Below are positions 24,857 to 33,573 of a DNA stretch of 64,000 nt, one piece after another. Origin of the DNA: Oligoflexia bacterium (GTDB lineage Bacteria; Bdellovibrionota; Bdellovibrionia; JABDDW01); the NCBI GenBank assembly GCA_016715815.1, contig JADJXN010000014.1, forward strand, positions 62,001 through 126,000, given 5' to 3'. The notes beneath the pieces were generated by a model. The model was not told the origin of the DNA. It made no database searches and saw only the letters and a program-made list of their open reading frames with translations. The position numbers and the translations under genes are program-made. Numbering within the stretch: the first letter of the stretch is position 1; each line of letters opens with the position of its first letter.

Positions 24857-27454
24857 ATGCAAAGCACTCATAATTTAACAGATTTTATAATTTCAAAAAC
24901 TCAAAAATTTTCAAGTCAACCATCATTTATAATTAAGGAGACAAGTGGCTTTAGGCGCCCCCTCTCTTTTTTAGAATTTAATGATCTTGTATTAAAAGCC
25001 AGTTTCATTTTAGAAAAAAAGTTTTTAAGTAAAGGTTTTAAAATAGGTCTGTGGGGGGAAAACTCAGTTGAATGGTGTGTGATGGCTTTGGCTACTTGGC
25101 GCGCTGGCGGGGTCCTTGTTCCTTTAATGCATATTGCATCTGAAGCTGAGGTAACTACTATTATTAAAACAGCTGGCCTTGATGCTCTTTTTATTTCCCC
25201 TAAGCTTTATAAAAATAATAATCATAATGTTTCTCAGGTTTATGCACTGGATTTTAAAATTAGAAAATCCCCGGCGGAGCTTCAAACCTTAGGGGAGCTT
25301 TTACAGCAAGTTAAATTTTTTGATGCTTCAAAAATGGAGCCTACAAAAACAAAAGCAGAAGATTTAGCCATTCTTATTTTTACTTCCGGTACAACGGGCT
25401 ACCCCAAAGGGGTTATGTTAAGCCATAAAAATGTTATTACAAATATTTTAGATGTTATTGATATTATACCTACTGATGGGGTTAAGCGCTTAGTGAGTGT
25501 TTTGCCACTCTCACACATGTTTGAACTTGTGGGTGGATTTATTGTTGTGCACTTAAAAGGGGCCTGCATTAGTTACCCTGACAGTTTAAAGCCTGATGAT
25601 GTCATTAAAGAATTAAAAGCACAAAAGGCGACAGCCCTTGCCTCTGTACCACTTTTTTTTGAAATTTTAGATCGCACCATTGAAGAAAAAATTAAGGCTC
25701 TACCAAAAGCTCTACAGGTGATTGTTGATAATTTAAAAAAGCTGGTACTTTTGTTTCCCCCATTGGGAAAAGTGTTTTTTAGTAATATTCATGATGGCTT
25801 TGGTGGAGAGGTTAAATATTTTATGTCAGGCGGGGCAAAAATAGATCCCCAAATTATAGAGCGCTTTAAAAGTGTAGGGATACAAATGTTTCAAGGCTAT
25901 GGGCTTACTGAAACAAGCCCTGTTATTAGTTTTACCTCAATTGGACAAGATAAGTACGGCTCCGTTGGTAAAGTAGTTAACTCACTTAAAATTAAAATTC
26001 ATGAGCCCATCAATGGTGAGGGTGAAATTTGTGTGAAAGGTCCTAGTGTTTTTATGGGTTATTTTAACAACCCTGAGGCTACATCCGCCGTTATAAAAGA
26101 TGGATGGTTTCACACAGGAGACATTGGGCATGTTGATGATGAGGGTTTTGTTTTTATCACAGGTAGGAAAAAAGATATTATAGTGACCCCAAATGGTAAA
26201 AATGTTTACCCGGAAGAGGTAGAGTATTACTTAAAAGACTCCCCCCATTTTCAAGAGGTAAGTGTTTTAGGCATTGATCAAGGCCGGGGCGAGGTTGTTC
26301 ATGCAGTGCTAGTAACAAATCTTGATTCAGAAAAAACATGGAAGGAAATTGAGAGACTTTCTGAAAAATTAGCGGATTATAAAAAAGTAGCCGCTATTAC
26401 CATTACACAGTCTGAGCTTCCTAAAACGGTCACTAAAAAAGTAAAAAAACACGTACTTAGAGAAATAATATTAAATAATCAGTGGGGGAGTAGTGGTGGA
26501 AGTGAGGCGCAGGTTTTAGGAGAAAAGCTAAATTTAGAGGATGTGGTTGAGTCTTGGGTGAGTGAGAAAATAATTTTTATTTCCAAAAAAGAAAATTTTG
26601 TAAAACAAAGCTCATTAAGAAATGATTTAGGAATTGATTCCCTTACTTTTATGGAACTTATTTCAGCAGCAGAAACAAAATGGGAGATAGGCATTGCGGA
26701 TGAAGACTTTGAAAAAATTGTCACTGTGAATGATTTTGTAAAAGTCTGTCGCCGCGGGAAAGTTAACCAGCAGAGATCTGCAAAAAAAATGTACTTTAAC
26801 TACAAGGCAAATAATTATTTTTGGATGAATTTTTTTAGACTTCTTTTTAATATATTTATTATTAGACCTTTTGTAAAAATTTGCTTTAAACATAAAGTTA
26901 ATAATATAAGTGCAATAAGCTCACATCAAAATTTTTTAATAACACCCAATCACACAAGTCACCTTGATCTTTTAGCTATTTATGCAAGTCTTCCCATCAC
27001 GCAAGTAAATAAAACTTATGCTGTAGCTGCAGATGATTACTTTTTTAATAATTATTTAAAAGCGTTTACAGTTAGGCTTTTATTTAATGCAGTACCATTT
27101 AAACGTCGCGCCCGTATTGATGAAAGCTTTAGAATTTGTGAGCAAATTTTAAAAGAAGGGGGCAATTTATTAATTTACCCAGAAGGAACAAGATCTACTA
27201 CGGGAAAACTATCTGAGTTTAAACCAGGTGTTGGAAGACTTGTGGCTGGTGAGATTTATTCTGTAGTACCTGCGTATATTAAAGGCGCTTATGATGCTTT
27301 TCCAAAAGGTTCCTTTTTCCCGCGCTTTTTGCCAGTAGAAGTGACGTTCGCTCAGGCAAGAAAATTTACAGATTTTGACAAAGAAGATAAAAAATCTCTT
27401 GCAGAGGTGGCTAAACTTATTGAGCAAGATATTCGCTTGTTAGGTGCAAACTAA
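24857..27454 (+). CDS. Trifunctional acyl-AMP ligase, acyl carrier domain and PlsC acyltransferase fusion
   Basis: An 865-residue protein. Residues 1-550 are an AMP-forming acyl ligase (FTSGTTGYPKGVMLSH near 175, GYGLTETSP, GWFHTGDIGHVD, KDIIVTPNGKNVYPEE). Residues 555-640 are an acyl carrier domain with DLGIDSLTF; Ser595 would carry phosphopantetheine. Residues 665-860 are a PlsC-type acyltransferase (NHTSHLD, HX4D, near 698; YPEGTRSTTGKLSEF). The likely cycle is fatty acid activation, loading on the internal carrier, and transfer to a lysolipid, comparable to Aas but with its own carrier. It overlaps the reductase gene by 4 bp. Confidence 0.9.
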   Translation: MQSTHNLTDFIISKTQKFSSQPSFIIKETSGFRRPLSFLEFNDLVLKASFILEKKFLSKGFKIGLWGENSVEWCVMALATWRAGGVLVPLMHIASEAEVTTIIKTAGLDALFISPKLYKNNNHNVSQVYALDFKIRKSPAELQTLGELLQQVKFFDASKMEPTKTKAEDLAILIFTSGTTGYPKGVMLSHKNVITNILDVIDIIPTDGVKRLVSVLPLSHMFELVGGFIVVHLKGACISYPDSLKPDDVIKELKAQKATALASVPLFFEILDRTIEEKIKALPKALQVIVDNLKKLVLLFPPLGKVFFSNIHDGFGGEVKYFMSGGAKIDPQIIERFKSVGIQMFQGYGLTETSPVISFTSIGQDKYGSVGKVVNSLKIKIHEPINGEGEICVKGPSVFMGYFNNPEATSAVIKDGWFHTGDIGHVDDEGFVFITGRKKDIIVTPNGKNVYPEEVEYYLKDSPHFQEVSVLGIDQGRGEVVHAVLVTNLDSEKTWKEIERLSEKLADYKKVAAITITQSELPKTVTKKVKKHVLREIILNNQWGSSGGSEAQVLGEKLNLEDVVESWVSEKIIFISKKENFVKQSSLRNDLGIDSLTFMELISAAETKWEIGIADEDFEKIVTVNDFVKVCRRGKVNQQRSAKKMYFNYKANNYFWMNFFRLLFNIFIIRPFVKICFKHKVNNISAISSHQNFLITPNHTSHLDLLAIYASLPITQVNKTYAVAADDYFFNNYLKAFTVRLLFNAVPFKRRARIDESFRICEQILKEGGNLLIYPEGTRSTTGKLSEFKPGVGRLVAGEIYSVVPAYIKGAYDAFPKGSFFPRFLPVEVTFAQARKFTDFDKEDKKSLAEVAKLIEQDIRLLGAN

Positions 27455-28431
27455 AGTAAATTTTGTTCTTTGCACCACTGAACACTTTTTAATATAGCCT
27501 GTTTTGCTGGGCGTGGATTAAAGCCTAGCTCCTTCTTGGCTTTTTCATGGCTGTACCAATGGTACATGGAGCCAATCATGGCGGACTCATAAGAAAAGGG
27601 AACATTTAAACCTAGGCGGGCCATAGTACTACCCAGGTAAAAAATAGATCTTAAAACAAACTTTGATAGCTTTTTAGATGGTGGCTTTGAATTACAAGCA
27701 AGGGCGAACATATCAAATAAATCTTTTATATAAATATTATCATTTCCTAAAATATAGCGCTCGCCTGATCTTCCTTTTTCAAGAGCTAAAATATGTCCAT
27801 CAACAGCATCTTCAACATCTAAAATATTAACTCCGCCGGAAGGATAGTAATCAAATTCACCACGGGCTACTTTTAAGTATTTTTGTCTTGAAGATTTTGT
27901 TGCATCACCTGGGCCAAACATAGTGCTGGGGTTTACAACAACAGCGTCTATTAAGTTTTTCTTGCAAGCTTTTAAAACCACATCTTCTGCGGCCTTTTTT
28001 GTTTCATAGTAGCCAAGGTTATATTTTGTTAAATTATAAGGAGAATCTTCATTTAAAATTTGCTCATCAAGGCCTGCGCCAATAGTCACAATGCTACTTG
28101 TGTGCACCAGGCGCTTAACTTTATTTGCAATGCAGGCTTCAACAACATTGGCTGTGCCATTTACATTTACATGTTGCATTTGAGCGCGCTCATTATGCTT
28201 ATAAGACACAAGGCCCGCTACATGAAAAACGACATCCATTCCACGCATGGCTTCCTTTAAACTTTCAATATCTGTTATGTCCCCAATAAAGGATTTATAG
28301 TTTATAGATTTAAGGGCAGATAAATCACTAGTTTTTCTGTGTAAAATAAAAACTTCAAAGTTTTTCTTATTTAAACCTTTTACAATCCAGCTGCCTAAAA
28401 AGCCATTAGCCCCTGTGACAAGAACTTTCAT
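27451..28431 (-). CDS. NAD(P)-dependent epimerase/reductase, extended SDR family
   Basis: Rossmann enzyme of 326 residues. The N-terminal TGANGFLGSWIV loop binds the cofactor, the DVVFHVAGLVSY segment and the catalytic YYETKKAAED (YxxxK) with an upstream HTSSIVTIG serine are all present. The NPSTMFGPGD segment groups it with dihydroflavonol-4-reductase and HpnA-like proteins. The substrate is unknown; a sugar or an isoprenoid are possible. It converges with the lipid ligase gene. Confidence 0.87.
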   Translation of the reverse strand: MKVLVTGANGFLGSWIVKGLNKKNFEVFILHRKTSDLSALKSINYKSFIGDITDIESLKEAMRGMDVVFHVAGLVSYKHNERAQMQHVNVNGTANVVEACIANKVKRLVHTSSIVTIGAGLDEQILNEDSPYNLTKYNLGYYETKKAAEDVVLKACKKNLIDAVVVNPSTMFGPGDATKSSRQKYLKVARGEFDYYPSGGVNILDVEDAVDGHILALEKGRSGERYILGNDNIYIKDLFDMFALACNSKPPSKKLSKFVLRSIFYLGSTMARLGLNVPFSYESAMIGSMYHWYSHEKAKKELGFNPRPAKQAILKSVQWCKEQNLL

Positions 28432-28462
28432 TTTAACCTCAAAAACTAGAAAAAAGTATTCT

Positions 28463-28491
28463 TTGGTCCAGTATTCTTATTGCCCTAATAT
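28463..28491 (+). promoter_or_regulatory. Candidate sigma-70-type promoter for the 28510 gene
   Basis: TTGGTC, a 17-bp spacer and TAATAT lie just before the small exported protein. A direct repeat AGTATTCTT (28455-28463 and 28470-28478, 15-bp period) overlaps the -35 box and could be an operator. Transcription from here would leave only about a dozen bases before the ATG, with no ribosome site visible. Confidence 0.35.
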
Positions 28492-28509
28492 CGTATAAAA
28501 TAATAATTA

Positions 28510-29055
28510 ATGCGATACTTATTTTTCGCCCTCATTTTATTAATAGGTTCTGAATCTTTTGCAGCCATTGAGTCTTGTGCAAAAATTCAAAACAATCATT
28601 TAAAATTAAAAGCACACACAGAAAATATTTCTTTTGCAGAGCGTGCAGGTGGTCAATACCAGAAAAAAGTTGTGATTTGTAATCAGAGAAAATGCAAAAC
28701 AAAAAATGTGAGTTCAAAACGTAAAGTTTATGAGCCCGGTCATCCCCAAGCAAATAGACGGGGCTATGTTGTTTACCCAGACATAAATGTCGGTGAAGAA
28801 TATGAAAAACTCACAAACGTTGTACGTGATTTAAAAAACCTAGCGCAAAATGGGATTTGCCAAGCAAAGCTTCAAGCTGATGAACTAGAATACATTGTTA
28901 AGTATAAAAAAGGTCAAATTTTAAAAGATATTTTTAAATTTACTTCAGAGAATAAGTTGGAATCTTGGACAAGGCTTTTTAAAAATGGCCGTGTATCCTC
29001 AATTGATTACATCTCACGTGTTGAGCACAAAACTACCAGTCTACTTGCATTTTAA
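28510..29055 (+). CDS. Small exported protein of unknown function
   Basis: A 181-residue protein with a cleavable signal peptide (FFALILLIGSESFAA). It is basic and contains four cysteines in the mature N-terminal half (ESCAK, VVICNQRKCKTK, GICQ). The C-terminus is beta-like. I do not recognise a family. It stands alone, divergent from the SDR gene, and its 3' end overlaps the next minus-strand gene by 23 bp. Confidence 0.65.
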   Translation: MRYLFFALILLIGSESFAAIESCAKIQNNHLKLKAHTENISFAERAGGQYQKKVVICNQRKCKTKNVSSKRKVYEPGHPQANRRGYVVYPDINVGEEYEKLTNVVRDLKNLAQNGICQAKLQADELEYIVKYKKGQILKDIFKFTSENKLESWTRLFKNGRVSSIDYISRVEHKTTSLLAF

Positions 29056-29638
29056 CTTGGCTAGTATCTGATTTAGGATCATAGCCAACACCAATACTTT
29101 GGTGGCTACTTTCAGGTCTATGGAATAATATATCCATGTTTTGTGATTGCACTGAATAGTTCATTTTAGTGCTTAAGCTTTGAGTTTTCATTTTAAAATA
29201 AGCACTGTTTTGGTTGGCTGCTACCTCTACGTCTTCAATACTAGCCACTGAAGCTAGAGGAGAGTTTTTAAGCTTAACATTTACTTTTGTTTTTTTCTCA
29301 ATGTCTTGATAGGTGCGGCCAAGCTCTGAGTTTCTAAACTCTTCATCATTTAAGAAATGATCAACTCCAGTGTTAAGCAATTTATTTCCCATACCCTCAA
29401 AACTCATATCTTTTTGAGTAATTATCGGGGGGCGTCTAAATAGGAATCTTTGTAAAAAGCTTGGAGCAGGATTTACTGATTGTGGAGATCTAACAAAGTT
29501 AAGAAAATCTTCCTCTGTGGTGGATGGGCGAAAGAGAGAACTGCGTGGTACAAACTCAAAGTTTTGCCCAAAGATAATAAGAAGCATCCCTATAACTAGG
29601 CTATAAAATATGACCTTTTTATATCTCCAAATGCCCAT
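29033..29638 (-). CDS. Membrane-anchored protein of unknown function
   Basis: A 201-residue protein with one N-terminal membrane segment (VIFYSLVIGMLLIIFG) after a short basic stretch, so it is probably anchored in the inner membrane with its body in the periplasm. The C-terminal half is beta-like (VNVKLKNSPLASVASIEDVE and later strands) and ends SQVKMQVDW. No domain recognised. It lies downstream of a palindromic element that separates it from the lysine-rich barrel gene. Confidence 0.62.
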   Translation of the reverse strand: MGIWRYKKVIFYSLVIGMLLIIFGQNFEFVPRSSLFRPSTTEEDFLNFVRSPQSVNPAPSFLQRFLFRRPPIITQKDMSFEGMGNKLLNTGVDHFLNDEEFRNSELGRTYQDIEKKTKVNVKLKNSPLASVASIEDVEVAANQNSAYFKMKTQSLSTKMNYSVQSQNMDILFHRPESSHQSIGVGYDPKSDTSQVKMQVDW

Positions 29639-29660
29639 ACCAAAGTACTTATCGGCATCT

Positions 29661-29794
29661 CCAAAACGTAGCAGGTAGTTTTTGGTAATTATATGGGTTA
29701 TTTTTCAGATAATAAGAAAATTAAAGGCAATAGGCTTAAATCAAATATAGGTCAATAATTACCAAAAACTACCTGCTACGTTTTTACGTTTTGG
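29661..29794. repeat. Nested inverted repeat, 134 bp, MITE-like or long hairpin
   Basis: A perfect 30-bp inverted repeat (29663-29692 and 29755-29784) encloses 62 bp of AT-rich DNA. The arm reads AAAACGTAGCAGGTAG then TTTTTGGTAATTAT. A second outer arm CCAAAACGTA (29661-29670) matches TACGTTTTGG (29785-29794). No target-site duplication is obvious. It lies between two minus-strand genes. It could be a non-autonomous transposable element, a repetitive palindromic element, or a long terminator-like hairpin for the upstream barrel gene. Confidence 0.8.
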
Positions 29795-29797
29795 GAA

Positions 29798-30844
29798 TTA
29801 GAGGCTATAGCTAATACCAAGGCCGGCAGCTAAAGCAGCATTATATACGTTATAGTTACCCATTACAGGTAAGAAGCCCTGGGTGCCTGTGATATCAGCA
29901 ATAACACTAAAATCAGAGCTTAACTTTAAGCTATAACCAACACCTAATTGAGCGGCTAGGTCAAAGCTGTTAATTCCACCAAAGCGGGAATCATTGTTTT
30001 GCGCTAATTGCTGATTTGTGTAGTAAGGAGTGTAGGGATAGTAACCTGCTCCTTGAGAAATTTGTTTATTCATTAAAAACATGGGTAAAATTCCGCCTCT
30101 TGCATAAAAGCCAGAGGTGTAAAAGCCAGAAGCATACCATTTAATAGCAGCAATAACTCCAATGTATTGTGATTTAACATCGTCCTCATAGGTAATATTA
30201 GAGTTATTGGTGTTTAAGTTGTAAGGGTTATAAGATTGGTAATAAAAACTATTTAAAGCATTTGGGTCTTGTTTAATTCCGGTTTTAGCTCCTAAATTTA
30301 GGTAAGAAACACCGGCTTCTAAAACAAAATTACTATTATTAAATAAATTTAAATCCATTGTTACATTACCTGCAAAACCATTTTTCATGGAATCCCCTAA
30401 TCCTCGAGGGGAAACATGGGAATCATCGGCGCCGTCAAAAGCTGAAAACATAAACTGTGGCAACGCAGTAGCCTTTATAAATAATCCAGATGATTTATTT
30501 TCTATTTCGGGTCGTGCTGTGTAGCTCATAGTGGGCTGAATATCTGAGATTTGAATATCATCATTATATGGCTCAACAACTCTGCTTGTAGTTTGGATAA
30601 CCTCAGGTTGAATTTTAGAGGGCTTTGATTTTTTGCTTATTTTTTGAGGTTTAGTTTTCTTGGCTAAAGCTTGTTTTTTAAGCTTAAGTGGCTTTAGTTT
30701 CTTAGCCTTTTTAAGCTGAGCTTTGTAGGCCTTTTCAGAAATAAGATCTACTTGAAATGCGTTGATCTCTTTATCTAAATCCCCGGCTGTGGCCCATAGG
30801 GCAGCAAATAATAAAACAATTCCCATCATAATTGCAGTCTTCAT
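29798..30844 (-). CDS. Outer-membrane beta-barrel protein with a lysine-rich periplasmic segment
   Basis: A 348-residue protein. It has a signal peptide (MGIVLLFAALWATAG), a strikingly lysine-rich segment of about 50 residues (KKAKKLKPLKLKKQALAKK and following), then from about residue 110 a barrel-like domain with GNVTMDLNLFNNSNFVLEAG, repeated Tyr/Asn-rich loops, and LAAGLGISYSL at the end. An AAGGAGG-like purine box lies upstream of the ATG (complement of AGACCTCCTT). The basic segment could bind peptidoglycan or nucleic acid; no known family. Confidence 0.72.
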   Translation of the reverse strand: MKTAIMMGIVLLFAALWATAGDLDKEINAFQVDLISEKAYKAQLKKAKKLKPLKLKKQALAKKTKPQKISKKSKPSKIQPEVIQTTSRVVEPYNDDIQISDIQPTMSYTARPEIENKSSGLFIKATALPQFMFSAFDGADDSHVSPRGLGDSMKNGFAGNVTMDLNLFNNSNFVLEAGVSYLNLGAKTGIKQDPNALNSFYYQSYNPYNLNTNNSNITYEDDVKSQYIGVIAAIKWYASGFYTSGFYARGGILPMFLMNKQISQGAGYYPYTPYYTNQQLAQNNDSRFGGINSFDLAAQLGVGYSLKLSSDFSVIADITGTQGFLPVMGNYNVYNAALAAGLGISYSL

Positions 30845-31072
30845 AATAAAAGACCTCCTTGCATCTTACTAGTTTAGCAAGCCAAGGACCCAAAGAGTGG
30901 GGGTTAAATTTGATTTGAGGCCGTCTTTTTGACCCAAAAGCTCAAAAGAGACAAGTCAGGCCGTCATTTGTCAAAATTTTATACAGAGTAAAAAAATTAC
31001 CAAATTAAGGCAGGGGGCTGATTTGATTAGATTTTTAGGATAGTAACTACAAAAAGCAGGTGGGGGAATTCC

Positions 31073-32596
31073 ATGCTAAGACGGTTACTAGATAAGAACA
31101 TTTTAGTGTTTGTGGTAAGTAGCTTTTTTTTGTTGTCGAGTTCATATTCTGCAAAACCTAAAATATGTAAAAGTTTATTAACTTCAGCCCTATCACAAAC
31201 TTGGATAAATAGAGTTGCTTCTAACTTAAAGCAATCTGACAAGTTGGAAATTGAGGCGCTTAGACATTCTCTTCAAAGCTCAGAAAAGGGATTTCTTCTT
31301 AACCCTAAAATATTAAAAAAGCATAATACTCACTACACAAAAGAGATCACTCAGATTGCATTTAACGGGCAAGGGGAAAGTGGTAACTGTTGGATAATTG
31401 CACGACATAATTCAATAGTGCAAAGACTCATTCATGAGGGGAAATTAAGATCGGATTTTAAACTTTCTGTTAACTATAACTACATGATGATTATGGTAGA
31501 AGTAATAAATGCTAGTCTTCATAATATAGTTAAATCAGCGACCAGGGTTAAAACCTCAAAAGCATTTATAAAATACATAAAGGAAAACAGAACTGTGATT
31601 GATGATGGTGGCTTTAACAATTACTTTCCAATGCTTGTTAGTAAATATGGCTTTGTTCCTTATGAAGCAATGCCAGATACAGCGAGTACAAAAAATACTA
31701 CCGTCATGCGAGAAGACCTTAATGAGGCCTTTGGGATTATAGTTGCTGAAATTGCAAAAAAACATAAGCAAATGTTAGATAGTGGTAAGGAGCTTACACC
31801 AAAAAAAAGACGTGAGGAACTAACTGCTATTAAAGCAAGAGGTATGATGATGATTTTAAATGTATTAAAATTACATTTAGGTCAGCCTCCTGAAACATTT
31901 GATGTCATATTAAATACAAAGACAACGGTTAAAAATGTAACTCCCCTTAAATTTGCCAGAGAAATTATTGGCTATAACCATCAAGATTATGTCGTTGTGG
32001 GGGCATATAAAGGGCTAGAAGAAAAAGTATATTACAAAATTAAAGACACTGACGTTGCCATCCAAAATTCGGGAGCACAAAAATTTGATATGGAGTTTTT
32101 AAACCTAAACAATGATCGCCTTGAGGAGTTGGTTATTCAGGCTGTTAATACAGGAATCCCTGTTGAAACACTTGTGGCTTATACAAGGGGTGTGGATCGC
32201 AAAACTGGAATTTTACACCCAGAAATTAGGCTAAATAAGACAATTTATTTAAAAGCAGGTAAGGCATATAAATTTAAACCTGAAAATCCAGATTTAGACA
32301 CTGCTTTGGGCAATGTTACAACAGAGCACTTATTTGTAATCACAGGGTATGACAAGCCAGATGATTCAAAAAATGTTGTAAAATACAAAGTTTTTAACTC
32401 CCATGCACCCGCACCCTTAACTGTTAATGATATAAATAATCCAGTGGCAGAACCTGGGGTGGTGCACATGTATAGAGAGTGGTTTAAGTCCAATGTTTTT
32501 GAAATTTTAATACCTAAAAATTTGTTAACAAAAGAAGAGCTTGAAGTTTTAGAAGCTAAGCCAAAAATATTAAAATCTGTAGATGATGTGTATTAA
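31073..32596 (+). CDS. Exported bleomycin-hydrolase-like cysteine peptidase (C1B type)
   Basis: A 507-residue protein with a signal sequence (LVFVVSSFFLLSSSYSA). The cysteine motif is NGQGESGNCWIIARHN, near residue 105. The middle part follows bleomycin hydrolase/PepC: FPMLVSKYGFVPYEAMPDT, a MMMILNVLKLHLGQPPETFD stretch, and TPLKFAREIIGYN. The catalytic histidine is in EHLFVITGYD and the asparagine in KVFNSHA. Normal members are cytosolic aminopeptidases near 450 residues, so the signal sequence is unusual. The gene is 1 bp from the polyprenyl synthase start (TAATG). Confidence 0.8.
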   Translation: MLRRLLDKNILVFVVSSFFLLSSSYSAKPKICKSLLTSALSQTWINRVASNLKQSDKLEIEALRHSLQSSEKGFLLNPKILKKHNTHYTKEITQIAFNGQGESGNCWIIARHNSIVQRLIHEGKLRSDFKLSVNYNYMMIMVEVINASLHNIVKSATRVKTSKAFIKYIKENRTVIDDGGFNNYFPMLVSKYGFVPYEAMPDTASTKNTTVMREDLNEAFGIIVAEIAKKHKQMLDSGKELTPKKRREELTAIKARGMMMILNVLKLHLGQPPETFDVILNTKTTVKNVTPLKFAREIIGYNHQDYVVVGAYKGLEEKVYYKIKDTDVAIQNSGAQKFDMEFLNLNNDRLEELVIQAVNTGIPVETLVAYTRGVDRKTGILHPEIRLNKTIYLKAGKAYKFKPENPDLDTALGNVTTEHLFVITGYDKPDDSKNVVKYKVFNSHAPAPLTVNDINNPVAEPGVVHMYREWFKSNVFEILIPKNLLTKEELEVLEAKPKILKSVDDVY

Positions 32597-33573
32597 TGCA
32601 AAAAGACATTGCAAGCCAAATTTGGGACTCAGTTAAAAAGGATCTTCATCTTTTAGATGAAGATGTTATTAAAAATCCGCCACTACATATACCAGCACTT
32701 TCGCAAGTGTTAAATGAGGTTTGGCGATCCGGTGGCAAGAGGCTTAGACCCTCTTTAGTTTTTTTATGCGCGCAATTACTAAATGTACCAGCTGAGAAAA
32801 TAAAACCCTATGCAAGGGCCTCTGAGCTTGTGCATACAGCTACCCTTTTACATGATGACGTCATAGACCAAGCTAAAACCCGTCGTGGTCAGCCTTCGGT
32901 GCCTCAAAAATATGGGAACTATCGTGCTGTTTTAAGTGGAGATTTTTTATTAGCCCATGTGATGTGGGAGCTTAGTTTGCTAGGCCATTACGTTGCTAAC
33001 TCCAGGCTTTCTGAAACATTGCAGTGGCTTGTAGAAGGGGAGTGGCTTCAACATAGTATTATTAATAAATCAGACGTGACCCGTGAGCTAAGTCTCACCA
33101 TTGCAGAGAGAAAAACAGCAAGTCTATTAATGTGGTGTTGTGAAGTGCCAGCTCTTATAGCAGCAAGTTCTCCATCTGTTTGTGATGGATTAAAAGAGTA
33201 TGGTAGAAACTTAGGTTTGGCATTTCAACTCCAAGATGATGTTTTAGATTATCTCAACACTGATACCGGTAAGCCCAAATTAAATGACTTAAGCCAAGGC
33301 TTAATGAATTCAGTTTCTATTGAGCTAAGAGAGGGCTCAGTTAAAGCTAAAGATTGGATAGAAAAGATATTTGCCTCAGAGCAAAACCAAAGAGCTCCTC
33401 TTATTGCTGAGTGGGTTAATTTCACCTATGAAATTGAAGAGGCAAAAAAAATTGTACAAGTGAGAGCTCAGGCTTACTTGTCCCGTGCAAAAGAATCAAT
33501 CAGAGAGCTTTCCCCTAATGCTTATGAAAGATTGTCTCAAGTGGCAGATCTTTTAATTAAACGTGTAAAATGA
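32596..33573 (+). CDS. Polyprenyl diphosphate synthase
   Basis: Trans-isoprenyl diphosphate synthase making a long-chain prenyl tail (probably for menaquinone or ubiquinone). The 325-residue protein shows GGKRLRPSL, the first aspartate-rich motif LLHDDVIDQAKTRRG and the second motif LAFQLQDDVLDYL. Chain length cannot be read safely. The gene overlaps the next UbiA-type prenyltransferase by 4 bp (ATGA), which is a natural partner, and abuts the peptidase stop upstream. Confidence 0.92.
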   Translation: MQKDIASQIWDSVKKDLHLLDEDVIKNPPLHIPALSQVLNEVWRSGGKRLRPSLVFLCAQLLNVPAEKIKPYARASELVHTATLLHDDVIDQAKTRRGQPSVPQKYGNYRAVLSGDFLLAHVMWELSLLGHYVANSRLSETLQWLVEGEWLQHSIINKSDVTRELSLTIAERKTASLLMWCCEVPALIAASSPSVCDGLKEYGRNLGLAFQLQDDVLDYLNTDTGKPKLNDLSQGLMNSVSIELREGSVKAKDWIEKIFASEQNQRAPLIAEWVNFTYEIEEAKKIVQVRAQAYLSRAKESIRELSPNAYERLSQVADLLIKRVK

